A program made the position numbers and the translations under genes. Below are positions 1 to 8,661 of a stretch of DNA of 64,000 nucleotides, piece after piece (within the stretch, counting starts at the first letter, position 1; every line of letters starts with the position of its first letter). The DNA is taken from NCBI GenBank assembly GCA_022768745.1, contig JALELK010000115.1, positions 1 through 64,000 of the forward strand. Direction: 5' to 3'. The notes below the pieces were generated by a model. That model was not told where the DNA came from, did no database searches, and saw only the letters and a list, made by a program, of their open reading frames with translations. This DNA is from Lachnospiraceae bacterium (GTDB lineage Bacteria > Bacillota > Clostridia > Lachnospirales > Lachnospiraceae).

Positions 1-231
1 CAGGCTATTGATCAGGTTTCTCAGGTGGTTCAAAACAATTCTGCTACCAGTGAGCAGTGTGCTGCAGCTAGCATAGAATTGTCTAATCAGGCAAATCGTA
101 TGCAGGAACTGTTGTCGACTTATCATTTAGGCGATAACACCAGAACAAACACCTATTATGAGACCGAGGAGCAGAACGAAGAAAGTGGCGAACCGGTTAT
201 TAACTTAGGGGATGGATTCGGAAAATACTAA
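1..231 (+). CDS. Methyl-accepting chemotaxis protein, C-terminal fragment
   Basis: This is the 3' end of a gene that begins before the window; the reading frame is open from base 1, so the GTG at 25 is not a real start. The visible 76 residues read QAIDQVSQVVQNNSATSEQC and continue into a short polar tail. That sequence is typical of the end of the chemoreceptor cytoplasmic signalling coiled coil (MCPsignal domain), which contacts CheW and CheA. The last 40 residues are acidic and low in complexity. The protein would be a transmembrane or soluble receptor; the ligand-binding part is not visible. Hybrid sensor kinase gene follows after 36 bases, possibly in the same transcript. Confidence 0.9.
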   Translation, partial: QAIDQVSQVVQNNSATSEQCAAASIELSNQANRMQELLSTYHLGDNTRTNTYYETEEQNEESGEPVINLGDGFGKY

Positions 232-267
232 TTTTTTAAAATTCTATGATGCATTGGAGGAGACACT

Positions 268-3000
268 GTGAGAGGAAAAGCAAAAATGTCAGCGGAACAA
301 AGGGGAATTGAACGCTGTGTTGCAATGGTGTACACTTTGCTTTACATTGCACTTTTCTTTGGATTTATTATCAAGCAGTGGTCTCCGATGTATCTCATAT
401 TGGATATGTTGGCCATAGGCGGTGGTATAGGTCTGTACTTTTTTAAACCATTTGATTATAAAGTACGGGCTTTTATCACCGTTTTTTTAGCGCATTTTGT
501 TGTCGCTCATGTCTATGTCCACACGAGCCTTACATCCATTGCACTGGTTTTTTTGATTGCTATTACTGTGACAGCCGGACTTTACGGAATTGACAAAATT
601 ATTGTGATACCAATTGTTTTAGAAACCATATGTTTTGCCCATCACGGTGCGGGTGTATTTGTTAACAAGATGATAGATATAGAGTCTTTTTGGGATTTTT
701 TCTTCCCGGTGATTTCTGTATATGTCATTGATTATGTGTTGTATATGTGGCTAAAACAAAGGAATATTGCTCAGAGAAATCTGGTTAAGACTCTGCATAA
801 ATTGGAATATACCCAGAGAAGTAAGCGGGATTTTCTTGTAAAGATGAGTCAGGAAATAAAAAATCCAATTAACGCATCCCGTGAGGTATGTGAGGGATTG
901 AGGCATGAGCAGGATGTTGATTATCTCCACAATAATATTCAATTTATCCAGGCGGCAGAGTCTTGGATGGTGGGAAATGTGGAGGATTTAACGGATTATT
1001 CCTTAATGCAACAGGAAACAATATCCATAGAAAAACAGGATTATGAAACCAGAGATTTTATTCAGCGTCTGGTCAGCATCAGTATGGCCATGAAAGGCTC
1101 GAAAAATATAGATGTAATTTTTGATGTGGATGCCACTTTGCCAAGGGTTTTAAAAGGAGATGAAAGGCGTGTTCTTCGGATTGTTAATAATGTGATGAAC
1201 AATGCCATTAAATATACAAAAAATGGTGGGGTGAGTTGCAGTATTACCAAGAGTTCTGACGAGTCAGGAACGTGTTTGTTGATTACTGTAGCAGATACCG
1301 GCTGTGGAATGTCACCGGAATTCCTTATTCGGATGCAGGAAGCTTTTGTACAGTTTGATGATGATTTCTTTACCAATTATCAGGGAATCGGACTGGGGCT
1401 TCTCATGACCCATACACTCTTAGAGTGGATGAGAGGAACCATTAGTTTCAATAGTGAAGTGGGCAAGGGGACAGTGGTGACAATTATTCTGCCGCAGGAA
1501 GTTGTGGATGAAACACATATCCGGGACTCTTATGGGAAAAAAACGATTTGTTTTTTGGAAGACAATGGGCAAAGAGATGAGAGAATACTCTCATATTACA
1601 GGAACGAATTTGAGCATATGTCGGAACAGTTAAGTACTGAATTTGTTTTCTGTACCACTATGGTAGAGTTTCAGAATCAGCTACATATGCAGGATTATGA
1701 AAATATTTTAATTTCTGTAGAGGAATATGAAGAATATGCCACTTATTTTGAGCGATTGGCAGAGTGGCATAATGTGGTGATGACTACTGCATTTTATACG
1801 AAGAAACCATTAGAAAACAAAAAAATACGCAGAGTGTTGGAACCTTTTTGGTTTGACAGTCTAATCGCAAACATTGAGGACGAAAACCATGAAAATGCAG
1901 AACAGGAGTTGGTGGCAGGAACTTATATTTTACCGGATGTATCGGTTTTGATTGTTGATGATAACCAGATGAATTTGCAAATCCTATCCCGTTTATTAAG
2001 CCGATATCAGATGAAAATCGTCACGGCTGATAATGGCAGGAAGGCGATAGAATACGTAGAAAATCAAGACTTTGATTTGATATTTATGGATTATATGATG
2101 CCTGATATGAATGGGGTTGACACTATGAGGGCTATCCGCAGGCTTGATAAAGAAGGCGCAGATTCAGTGCCTATGATTGCACTGACTTCTGATATTGTGC
2201 CGGGAATACGAGACGAGTTTATGGAACTTGGTTTTAATGATTTGGCGCTGAAACCACTGGATAGTTCTGTGTTAGAGAGGATTATGCACTCTTGTATTCC
2301 GAGAGAAAAATGGATTTCCTGCAACGAAAACAAAAAGCCCAAGGATAAAGAGGCAAGGAATGACAGAGTAGAGGATGACATAAAAGGACTAGATATGGAA
2401 TTAGGCATCACTTATTGCGGAGGTGAAGAATCCTATGAACTTATTTTGCGGGATTATGCCCAAAAAGGAAATAAGAACTGGGAAAATTTACAGAAGCTTT
2501 TTGATGGACAGCAATGGGAGGAATATACTATCGAGGTTCATGGGGTGAAAAGTTCTCTGTTATCTATTGGTGCCAGAGAAGTGTCGGAAAAGGCAAAGCG
2601 GTTAGAACATGCCGGAAAAGATAAGGATATTACCTATATTTTAGAGCACCATCAGGAACTGGTGGATGCCTATACGGTGTTGATAGAGACATTAAAAGCT
2701 TACTATCACATTGAGGAATCAGAAAAAAATGGAGAGAGTGCATCTGCCATTGCAGAGCGAGGTCAATTGTCGGAAGCTATTTCTCAGGAAATGCTTCATG
2801 CAAGTTTGGACGAGATGGAAGATTCGGCTTATCTTTTGGAAAAGGATAAGATGATTCAAATTGTTGAGAATATCAGACAGTATTCTTATCAGGGAGAATC
2901 TGTGGAGGAAGCATGTCAGGAATGTCTCAGAAAGATTGAAAAAGAAGATTACATTTCTGCCTGGGCAGGATTGGAACATTTTTTCTCTGGATTGCAATAG
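268..3000 (+). CDS. Hybrid sensor kinase (HisKA-HATPase-pseudoREC-REC-Hpt) with His-to-Gln change in the H box
   Basis: A 910-residue membrane-bound hybrid kinase. The start is GTG at 268, preceded by GGAGGA. Residues about 18-160 hold roughly five to six membrane segments. A dimerisation helix follows; its H box reads KMSQEIKNPI, so the usual phospho-accepting His is Gln195. The ATPase domain has an N box (NNAIKYT near 310), DTGCGM (D343) and GIGLGL (G373). Residues about 425-540 look like a receiver fold without a phosphorylation Asp. A full receiver follows, with acidic pair D564/D565, acceptor D608 in FMDYMMPDMNG and LKP lysine. An Hpt domain carries H758 in VHGVKSS. The C-terminal 100 residues are helical and unassigned. 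By family, such proteins run a His-Asp-His relay; with Gln195 the first step should fail unless another residue serves. It could instead act as a phosphatase, a phospho-sink or a partner in a heterodimer. Confidence 0.9.
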   Translation: MRGKAKMSAEQRGIERCVAMVYTLLYIALFFGFIIKQWSPMYLILDMLAIGGGIGLYFFKPFDYKVRAFITVFLAHFVVAHVYVHTSLTSIALVFLIAITVTAGLYGIDKIIVIPIVLETICFAHHGAGVFVNKMIDIESFWDFFFPVISVYVIDYVLYMWLKQRNIAQRNLVKTLHKLEYTQRSKRDFLVKMSQEIKNPINASREVCEGLRHEQDVDYLHNNIQFIQAAESWMVGNVEDLTDYSLMQQETISIEKQDYETRDFIQRLVSISMAMKGSKNIDVIFDVDATLPRVLKGDERRVLRIVNNVMNNAIKYTKNGGVSCSITKSSDESGTCLLITVADTGCGMSPEFLIRMQEAFVQFDDDFFTNYQGIGLGLLMTHTLLEWMRGTISFNSEVGKGTVVTIILPQEVVDETHIRDSYGKKTICFLEDNGQRDERILSYYRNEFEHMSEQLSTEFVFCTTMVEFQNQLHMQDYENILISVEEYEEYATYFERLAEWHNVVMTTAFYTKKPLENKKIRRVLEPFWFDSLIANIEDENHENAEQELVAGTYILPDVSVLIVDDNQMNLQILSRLLSRYQMKIVTADNGRKAIEYVENQDFDLIFMDYMMPDMNGVDTMRAIRRLDKEGADSVPMIALTSDIVPGIRDEFMELGFNDLALKPLDSSVLERIMHSCIPREKWISCNENKKPKDKEARNDRVEDDIKGLDMELGITYCGGEESYELILRDYAQKGNKNWENLQKLFDGQQWEEYTIEVHGVKSSLLSIGAREVSEKAKRLEHAGKDKDITYILEHHQELVDAYTVLIETLKAYYHIEESEKNGESASAIAERGQLSEAISQEMLHASLDEMEDSAYLLEKDKMIQIVENIRQYSYQGESVEEACQECLRKIEKEDYISAWAGLEHFFSGLQ

Positions 3001-3014
3001 TAAAAAGAAGTGAT

Positions 3015-3044
3015 TTGACTAGCACAAATGTTATGTGATACATT
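3015..3044 (+). promoter_or_regulatory. Candidate sigma-A promoter for the NSS transporter gene
   Basis: TTGACT at 3015 and TACATT at 3039 are separated by 18 bases, just after the kinase stop and about 40 bases before the transporter start. The match is good at -35 and moderate at -10. Confidence 0.4.
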
Positions 3045-3082
3045 TATGCTATGTTTTTAATAAAAAAGAGGGAGTAGAAGAT

Positions 3083-4612
3083 ATGGAAAAAAAGAGAGAT
3101 ATGTGGGCCTCCAGAAGCACCTTTATTTTGGCTTCTATAGGTTCGGCGGTAGGATTGGGCAACGCATGGCGATTTCCGGGATTAGCGGCAAAACACGGCG
3201 GAGGAACCTTCTTGCTTGTGTATTTGGTGGCTTTATTTTTGATAGGCATTCCACTTTTAATGATGGAGATTTCAATTGCCCGAAAATTTCATAAAGGTGC
3301 GGGAGAATCCATGAGAGGTATTAACCGCAAAATGGAGTTTGTGGGATGGGCAGCTACAGCAAATGCATTTGTGATTGTCACCTATTACGCAATCGTGTTT
3401 GCCTGGGTGTTGTTAATGGTGTTTGGTGCACTAAAGTTTGCAGGGATGACTGGTGATGTACAATCCGCTAGTCAGGTATTTGCGAATTTGACTCAGACAA
3501 CCTGGGATGTAAAGGGGTATACCATTCCTCTTCCGGTATTTATTTCAGCGTTGGTTGCCTGGGGAGCCATTTATTATTGCATCCGAAATGGTGCCAACAG
3601 TGTGGGCAAAGTTGTAAAATATACGGTGATTATGCCGGTAGTACTTCTTTTAATTATGGCAGTTAAGGGTTGTACTATGGATGGCGCCATGGAGGGATTG
3701 CAGAGATTCTTTGTCCCGCAGTTGGAGGCTTTTGCAGATCCATCTCTCTTGGTGGATGCTTTCGGTCAGGTTTTTTATAGTTTATCTATTATGATGGCAA
3801 TTATGTTTGCTTATGGTTCTTATTTGAGTGAGGATGCCAATATTGCAGAGGATGCTATTATTATTGCAGCTTCAGATGCGGCAGTAAGCGTGTTGTCCGG
3901 TATCGTTATGTTCTCCACTATGGGAGGTGTGGGAATGCTTGATGATATTTCAGCATCCGGTATTGCAACAGCGTTTATTATTTATCCTCAGACCATTGTA
4001 AATCTCACAAGTGTTGGTTGGGTGAACGCATTGTTTGGCGTGATTTTTTATTTGATGCTGGTTACATTGGCGATTGATTCGGCATTCTCCATTGTGGAGG
4101 GAGTTTCCGCATCCGTGTCAGATAAGTTTAAATTGGACAGCAGAAAGACAACTCGGGTTATCTGTATTATTGCCGGTATTATTTCGTTGATTTATACCAC
4201 AAGAGCCGGTTTGGCATGGCTTGACATTGTAGATAACTGGACCAATCAGATCAATTTGATTGTGATTGGTGTTTTAGAATGTATTACAGTGGGATGGCTT
4301 TTTGATCCGGATAAAGTTCTGAAACAAATTAACAGGAATACCAACAAATTCAAGATGCCAAGATTTTGGTTTAGAGCATCTGTCAGATTTATAGCGCCGA
4401 TTGTACTTTCCATTTTGTTTGTATGGAATCTGTATGATTTGTTTGCAATCAAGGGCGGACATTATGGATATGCCCTTTGGGCAGAACTGATTGGTGGTTG
4501 GCTGGTGTCTGTTCTGGTATTCTGTAGTGGTTTCTTTGTCCGATTGGTTGTTCAACGGAAAAAGAAAAAAGGATTTGTGGAAGAAGAAATCCTTTGGAAA
4601 GAAGAGGATTAG
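3083..4612 (+). CDS. Sodium-dependent transporter of the neurotransmitter:sodium symporter (NSS/SNF) family
   Basis: A 509-residue integral membrane protein. The ORF track starts at 3035, but ATG 3083 has the RBS GAGGGAG and gives the conserved N-terminus, where residues about 8-35 carry the NSS signature GSAVGLGNAWRFP followed by GGGTF. By family, the GNAWRFP helix (TM1) binds Na+ and substrate. About 11-12 hydrophobic segments follow and the length matches bacterial members such as LeuT and MhsT. The C-terminus is a charged lysine/glutamate tail. The likely substrate is an amino acid, but the specificity (for example Trp/Tyr versus aliphatic) cannot be read from sequence alone. It appears monocistronic: a candidate promoter lies upstream and a strong bidirectional terminator downstream. 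Confidence 0.93.
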   Translation: MEKKRDMWASRSTFILASIGSAVGLGNAWRFPGLAAKHGGGTFLLVYLVALFLIGIPLLMMEISIARKFHKGAGESMRGINRKMEFVGWAATANAFVIVTYYAIVFAWVLLMVFGALKFAGMTGDVQSASQVFANLTQTTWDVKGYTIPLPVFISALVAWGAIYYCIRNGANSVGKVVKYTVIMPVVLLLIMAVKGCTMDGAMEGLQRFFVPQLEAFADPSLLVDAFGQVFYSLSIMMAIMFAYGSYLSEDANIAEDAIIIAASDAAVSVLSGIVMFSTMGGVGMLDDISASGIATAFIIYPQTIVNLTSVGWVNALFGVIFYLMLVTLAIDSAFSIVEGVSASVSDKFKLDSRKTTRVICIIAGIISLIYTTRAGLAWLDIVDNWTNQINLIVIGVLECITVGWLFDPDKVLKQINRNTNKFKMPRFWFRASVRFIAPIVLSILFVWNLYDLFAIKGGHYGYALWAELIGGWLVSVLVFCSGFFVRLVVQRKKKKGFVEEEILWKEED

Positions 4613-4632
4613 TTTAACTATCTTTGAATAAT

Positions 4633-4689
4633 AAAAAGTACCAAGTTTCAAAAGACAGAAGAAAAGACTTTTGAAACTTGGTACTTTTT
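4633..4689. terminator. Bidirectional intrinsic terminator, 22-bp perfect stem
   Basis: Arms 4633-4654 (AAAAAGTACCAAGTTTCAAA...) and 4668-4689 are perfectly complementary over 22 bp around a 13-base loop. The A tract at one end and T tract at the other make it work in both directions. It lies between the convergent transporter gene and the minus-strand hydrolase gene. Confidence 0.92.
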
Positions 4690-4702
4690 GATTAGAGAGA
4701 GT

Positions 4703-5596
4703 TTAAATACGTTGCAAAAAATGCTCTACCCATTCTTTGTATAAAGTTGGATTGGCACCATAAGAACCGGCATGTTTTGCACCGGGCATCATATGTATCT
4801 CTTTTATGGTCGTAGACGGACAGGCAGCAAAGAGACGTTCGCTGTGTTCAGGTGGTATAAAATCATCATCTTCTCCGTGGATAAGCAGGAGCGGAACCTG
4901 ATTCTTTCGTACTGCATCCAAGGGCGATATCTGAAAGAAATTTCGTCCCTTAAGAATACGATAACAAATGTTTGCCACATGAACCATAAACTTTGGCATA
5001 TGAAACATCTGTTTTGCCTGATAGTAGAGCAGAGTTCTTAAATCGCAAAACGGACAATCTGCAATACAGAAGGATAAATCCTGATGATTTTTTAAAACTA
5101 AAATGCTGCTGGCAGCTCCAAGGCTTTCTCCATGAATTCCCAGAAAAATATCCTGTCCGAAACGTTCTTTCATGGCGTCAATTACAGCGGACAAATCTTG
5201 ACTCTCGGCGTCGCCCATAGTGCAGTAATTCTTTTGGTGTTCGTTATCTCCGTGGTAGCGCAAGTCATAAAGATAAATATTGAATCCCAGTTCATAAAAA
5301 ATATTTGCATATTTTACAGCTCCGTGTCGATTGTAGCTGTATCCATGGGTAAAAATCACATATTTATCTGAATTGTTCGGAATATAAGTACCATGTAATA
5401 TGGTACCGTCATAGCTTTGAATATCCCAGGTTTCTTTGGGAAAACTGTCGTAATTTCCCCAATAATTTTGTGCAATTTCCAAGCGGCGGGTTTCTTCAAA
5501 ATCCGGTCGATTTGGATGTGTGACAAAACGCATCATCAAATATCCAACCAAAGTAATCAGGGCAAAAAGAACTACCGCTAAAAGAATGAGTGTCAT
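4703..5596 (-). CDS. Membrane-anchored alpha/beta hydrolase
   Basis: A 297-residue protein. The first 22 residues form one hydrophobic segment, so the enzyme is probably anchored with its catalytic domain outside. The serine-hydrolase fold is visible: FTHGYSYNRHG (oxyanion region, about 82-92), nucleophile elbow GESLG with Ser158, an acidic site in GEDDDF (243-245) and His275 in AKHAGSY. This resembles BAAT/YqkD-like hydrolases of Firmicutes (peptidase S9-like/serine aminopeptidase fold). The substrate is unknown; an ester or peptide is possible. The RBS GGGAGG precedes the ATG on the minus strand. The gene is divergent from the small membrane protein at 5769 and ends against the bidirectional terminator, so it is transcribed alone. 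Confidence 0.88.
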   Translation of the reverse strand: MTLILLAVVLFALITLVGYLMMRFVTHPNRPDFEETRRLEIAQNYWGNYDSFPKETWDIQSYDGTILHGTYIPNNSDKYVIFTHGYSYNRHGAVKYANIFYELGFNIYLYDLRYHGDNEHQKNYCTMGDAESQDLSAVIDAMKERFGQDIFLGIHGESLGAASSILVLKNHQDLSFCIADCPFCDLRTLLYYQAKQMFHMPKFMVHVANICYRILKGRNFFQISPLDAVRKNQVPLLLIHGEDDDFIPPEHSERLFAACPSTTIKEIHMMPGAKHAGSYGANPTLYKEWVEHFLQRI

Positions 5597-5699
5597 AGTG
5601 ATACCTCCCGTACATTTATTTGTAAACGCCTAACTATTTAATGTAATTTTACAAAGAGTTACAGGAGATTGCAACGACAAATAGGAGAAATCCCCGGAA

Positions 5700-5727
5700 T
5701 TGTTTGCACAATATTTTTAAATATGAT
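5700..5727 (+). promoter_or_regulatory. Candidate promoter for the 5769 gene
   Basis: TTGTTT and TATGAT are spaced 16 bases apart in the 172-base divergent intergenic region. This is a moderate sigma-A match located about 40 bases before the start codon. Confidence 0.35.
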
Positions 5728-5768
5728 AGTTTTTAATTGGTACATAAGAAAGAATATGAGGAAGTATT

Positions 5769-6308
5769 ATGGCATATAAAGTAGGCGATTTTTCATTTAA
5801 TGACAAAGAGGAAGCTAAGGTTGCACAAAAGGAGTTGCAGGCGGTTACCTATATTCGACAGAATATGGATTTCTCCAGTCCGGAAAAGGTGCTCCAAATT
5901 TACCTTCAGATTCAGGAAAAGGCTCTTTTTCATACAGTTGTGGGAAATTCATTTTTGGAGGAATTGCGAAACTATCTTGCAGACAAGCAATTGCTGGAAG
6001 AAGAACCATCGAGAGAAAATCCCAAAAGAGAAAAAAGACGAAATGCTGTTTTAGAAAAATATAAAAAGAGATGCAGGCTTTTGACTTTTTTGTGCATTAC
6101 TATGTTGGTAATCATTGTTGGAATGTTTGTGGTAGCCGGTACCAGCAATAGTCCAAATATTTTAAATTATGAAGAAAAAATACAGGATAAATATGCAGGA
6201 TGGGAACAGGATTTAACAGAAAGGGAAAAAGAGTTAAAGAAGTCTCAGGAGAAATTAACGGAGCGTGAAAATGCCCTAAAAAAAGCGGAAGAAAACTCTA
6301 CTCCATAA
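5769..6308 (+). CDS. Unknown single-pass membrane protein with C-terminal coiled coil
   Basis: I do not recognise this 179-residue protein. The RBS GAGGAAG precedes ATG 5769. Residues 1-90 are soluble, helical and charged, followed by a strongly basic stretch (KREKRRNAVLEKYKKR, about 85-102). One membrane segment spans about 104-124 (LLTFLCITMLVIIVGMFVV). After it, residues about 140-175 are a heptad-like, highly charged helix (EREKELKKSQEKLTERENAL). The basic residues before the membrane segment suggest an inside N-terminus and outside coiled coil. It lies just upstream of a two-component pair but has its own likely promoter, so a role in that sensor system is only a guess. Confidence 0.75.
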   Translation: MAYKVGDFSFNDKEEAKVAQKELQAVTYIRQNMDFSSPEKVLQIYLQIQEKALFHTVVGNSFLEELRNYLADKQLLEEEPSRENPKREKRRNAVLEKYKKRCRLLTFLCITMLVIIVGMFVVAGTSNSPNILNYEEKIQDKYAGWEQDLTEREKELKKSQEKLTERENALKKAEENSTP

Positions 6309-6323
6309 AGTCAAGTTCACATA

Positions 6324-6352
6324 TTGAACATAATAAGTTTGTAAACTATAGG
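6324..6352 (+). promoter_or_regulatory. Candidate promoter of the two-component operon
   Basis: TTGAAC at 6324, a 17-base spacer and TATAGG at 6347 lie 25 bases before the response regulator start, between it and the preceding stop codon. Confidence 0.5.
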
Positions 6353-6377
6353 AAAACGACGGAAAGGAATCAGTTTT

Positions 6378-7064
6378 ATGGCAAAAAAGAAAATTTTGGT
6401 GGCAGATGATGAGGCCAGACTTAGAAAATTGGTTTGTGATTATTTGATTAGAGAAGGATACGATGTGGTTGAGGCCGGAGATGGAGAGGCGGCTTTGGAT
6501 GCATTTTACAGTCAAAAGGATATAGATTTATTGATTTTGGATATTATGATGCCAAAGATTAATGGATATGATGTGTGCAAGGAAATTCGGGAAAATTCAA
6601 AAGTTCCCATTATTATGCTCACAGCCAAAAGTGAGGAAAATGATGTGCTCAATGGATTTTCCTATGGGGCGGATGAGTATATTTCCAAGCCATTCAGTCC
6701 AAAGATATTAATGGCTCATGTAAATGCACTGATTCGCCGTGTGGATGGTTTTGCGTCCGGTGAGGCAGAGGTCCTGGAAGCAGGAGGCATTGTGGTGGAC
6801 AAGCAGGCTCATATGGTGACAGTGGATGGTAAGGAAGTTGTTTTAAGTGTGAAAGAATTTGAACTGCTGACCTATTTCCTAGAAAATAAAAACATTGCCT
6901 TATCCAGAGATAAAATTTTAAACGGTGTTTGGAATTATGATTACTTTGGAGACGCCAGAACCATTGATACACATGTGAAGAAATTGCGTGCCAAAATAGG
7001 TGACAAGGGTGCTTATATCAAAACGATTTGGGGCATGGGATACAAATTTGAAATTGAGGAATAA
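6378..7064 (+). CDS. OmpR/PhoB-family DNA-binding response regulator
   Basis: A 228-residue regulator of standard length. The receiver domain (about 1-120) has the acidic pair in VADDEARLRKL, acceptor Asp55 in LILDIMMPKING, the switch Thr in MLTAK and Lys in SKPFSP. The C-terminal winged helix (about 130-226) has the transcriptional-regulator signature ending HVKKLRAKIGD and TIWGMGYKFE. It would bind direct repeats near target promoters after phosphorylation by the kinase encoded 5 bases downstream. The two are clearly one operon. The target genes cannot be read from sequence; the lipoprotein gene at 8662 is a candidate by proximity. Confidence 0.96.
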   Translation: MAKKKILVADDEARLRKLVCDYLIREGYDVVEAGDGEAALDAFYSQKDIDLLILDIMMPKINGYDVCKEIRENSKVPIIMLTAKSEENDVLNGFSYGADEYISKPFSPKILMAHVNALIRRVDGFASGEAEVLEAGGIVVDKQAHMVTVDGKEVVLSVKEFELLTYFLENKNIALSRDKILNGVWNYDYFGDARTIDTHVKKLRAKIGDKGAYIKTIWGMGYKFEIEE

Positions 7065-7069
7065 AGAGC

Positions 7070-8566
7070 GTGAAAAACAGTCTGGATTCAAACAATAAAA
7101 TTCATAGTATAAATCGACAAATTGCAGGTGTGACAGTAGCCATACTGACTTTTACATTAATGGCTTTATGGCTGGTGAACACCTGCTTTCTTAGTACATT
7201 TTATGTAAAAGAAAAACGTCAGGCTATGGTGGAAAATTTTCTTTTGGTAAATAAAGCGGCGAAAGAGGGAAAATTGGAATCCCAAGAATTTCAGTTGGAA
7301 TTGGAAAAAAATCATGCAAATCATAATATTTCCATTGTGGTAATGGATTCCTCAGGAAATGTGATTTTGTCCACTTCTCAGCAGACAAAAGAATTATTTT
7401 CCCAATTGTTGTCGGCAATTTTGGGACAAAAACAACAGACCGGAAGAAACATTTTGGATACCGGGGACAATTACGTGGTTCTCAGACAGAATGATAATCG
7501 CTTGGATGGGGAATATCTGGTTTTGTGCGGAACTTTGGATAACGGCAATCTGGTTATGATGCGTTCAGCCGTGGAGGGAATCAAAGAGAGTACAAATCTA
7601 GCCAATCGTTTTTTGGTCTGTGTAGGTGCAGTGGCCCTTTTTATCAGCATTATTGGTGTCATTGTTGCCACCAGAAGAGTTACAAGACCATTGATGGATT
7701 TGACGGAATTGTCAAAGAAAATGTGTAATCTGGATTTTGAGGCAAAATATCAGTGTCAGCGAAGAAAGAATGAAGTGGATGTTTTAGGGGAACACATGAA
7801 TGAACTTTCGGAGACTCTGGAACAGACCATTCTTGAATTGAAACAGGCCAACCATGAGTTGCAGGCGGATTTAGCTCTCAGGGAGGAGCGACAAAAAAGT
7901 CAGCAGACATTTGTAGCAAACGTATCCCATGAGCTGAAAACCCCTATTGCGGTGATTCAAGGATACGCGGAAGGATTGGCGGAAGGGGTCACAGATGATG
8001 CAGAGAGTAGGGAATACTATTGCAATGTAATTATTGATGAGGCGAAAAAGATGAATCGTATGGTGCTGTCCATGATTTCGTTGAATCAGATTGAATCCGG
8101 CAACAGTGAAGTTACCTATCACAGATTTGACATAGTGGAAATGATTTCGGAAATGCTCTCGACGATGCAGGTGTTATTTGAACAGCAGGAGATTACCGTG
8201 GACTTTGACAGCAGTGAGCCGGTCTATGTTTATGCAGACGATTTTATGGTGGAACAGGTTTTGAACAATTATTTCAGCAATGCCATTCACTATGCAAAAG
8301 ATGAAAAGATCATAAAGATTTCTTTGGAGCGGATGGACAAAAAGGTGCGTGTCTGCGTGTTTAATACAGGGGATGCGATACCGGAGGAGAATATTACCCA
8401 TATCTGGGATAAGTTTTACAAGGTGGATAAGGCCAGAACCAGAGAATATGGAGGCACGGGAATCGGATTGTCCATTGTTAAGGCGGTTATGGACAGTTTC
8501 CATCAAAAATATGGTGTGAACAATCGCGAAAATGGTGTGGAATTCTGGTTTGAATTAGAATGTTAA
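7070..8566 (+). CDS. Transmembrane sensor histidine kinase
   Basis: A 498-residue kinase partnering the preceding regulator. The start is GTG at 7070; GAGG at the end of the regulator gene serves as RBS. Membrane segments at about 20-42 and 175-198 bracket an extracellular sensing region of about 130 residues with no evident cofactor motif. A HAMP linker follows (RRVTRPLMDLTELSKKM), then the HisKA domain with H287 in VSHELKTPIAV. The HATPase domain has NYFSNAIHYAK (N box), FNTGDAI (G1 region), WDKFYKVDKAR (F box) and GGTGIGLSIVK (G2). All catalytic motifs are present, in contrast to the hybrid kinase at 268. The extracellular stimulus is unknown. Confidence 0.96.
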   Translation: MKNSLDSNNKIHSINRQIAGVTVAILTFTLMALWLVNTCFLSTFYVKEKRQAMVENFLLVNKAAKEGKLESQEFQLELEKNHANHNISIVVMDSSGNVILSTSQQTKELFSQLLSAILGQKQQTGRNILDTGDNYVVLRQNDNRLDGEYLVLCGTLDNGNLVMMRSAVEGIKESTNLANRFLVCVGAVALFISIIGVIVATRRVTRPLMDLTELSKKMCNLDFEAKYQCQRRKNEVDVLGEHMNELSETLEQTILELKQANHELQADLALREERQKSQQTFVANVSHELKTPIAVIQGYAEGLAEGVTDDAESREYYCNVIIDEAKKMNRMVLSMISLNQIESGNSEVTYHRFDIVEMISEMLSTMQVLFEQQEITVDFDSSEPVYVYADDFMVEQVLNNYFSNAIHYAKDEKIIKISLERMDKKVRVCVFNTGDAIPEENITHIWDKFYKVDKARTREYGGTGIGLSIVKAVMDSFHQKYGVNNRENGVEFWFELEC

Positions 8567-8661
8567 ATTCTGAATATTCAGCATTTTTTTGTTGAATCTT
8601 GTAGCCAATAATGATAACATTGTAGGTAGTATAGAACAATTCTATGTTCAAGGAGTTACAT

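Noticed and set aside
8567-8661. Terminator after the sensor kinase (CTGAATATTCAG followed by T run)
   Set aside because: The palindrome leaves almost no loop and only about five pairs, so a stable hairpin is unlikely.
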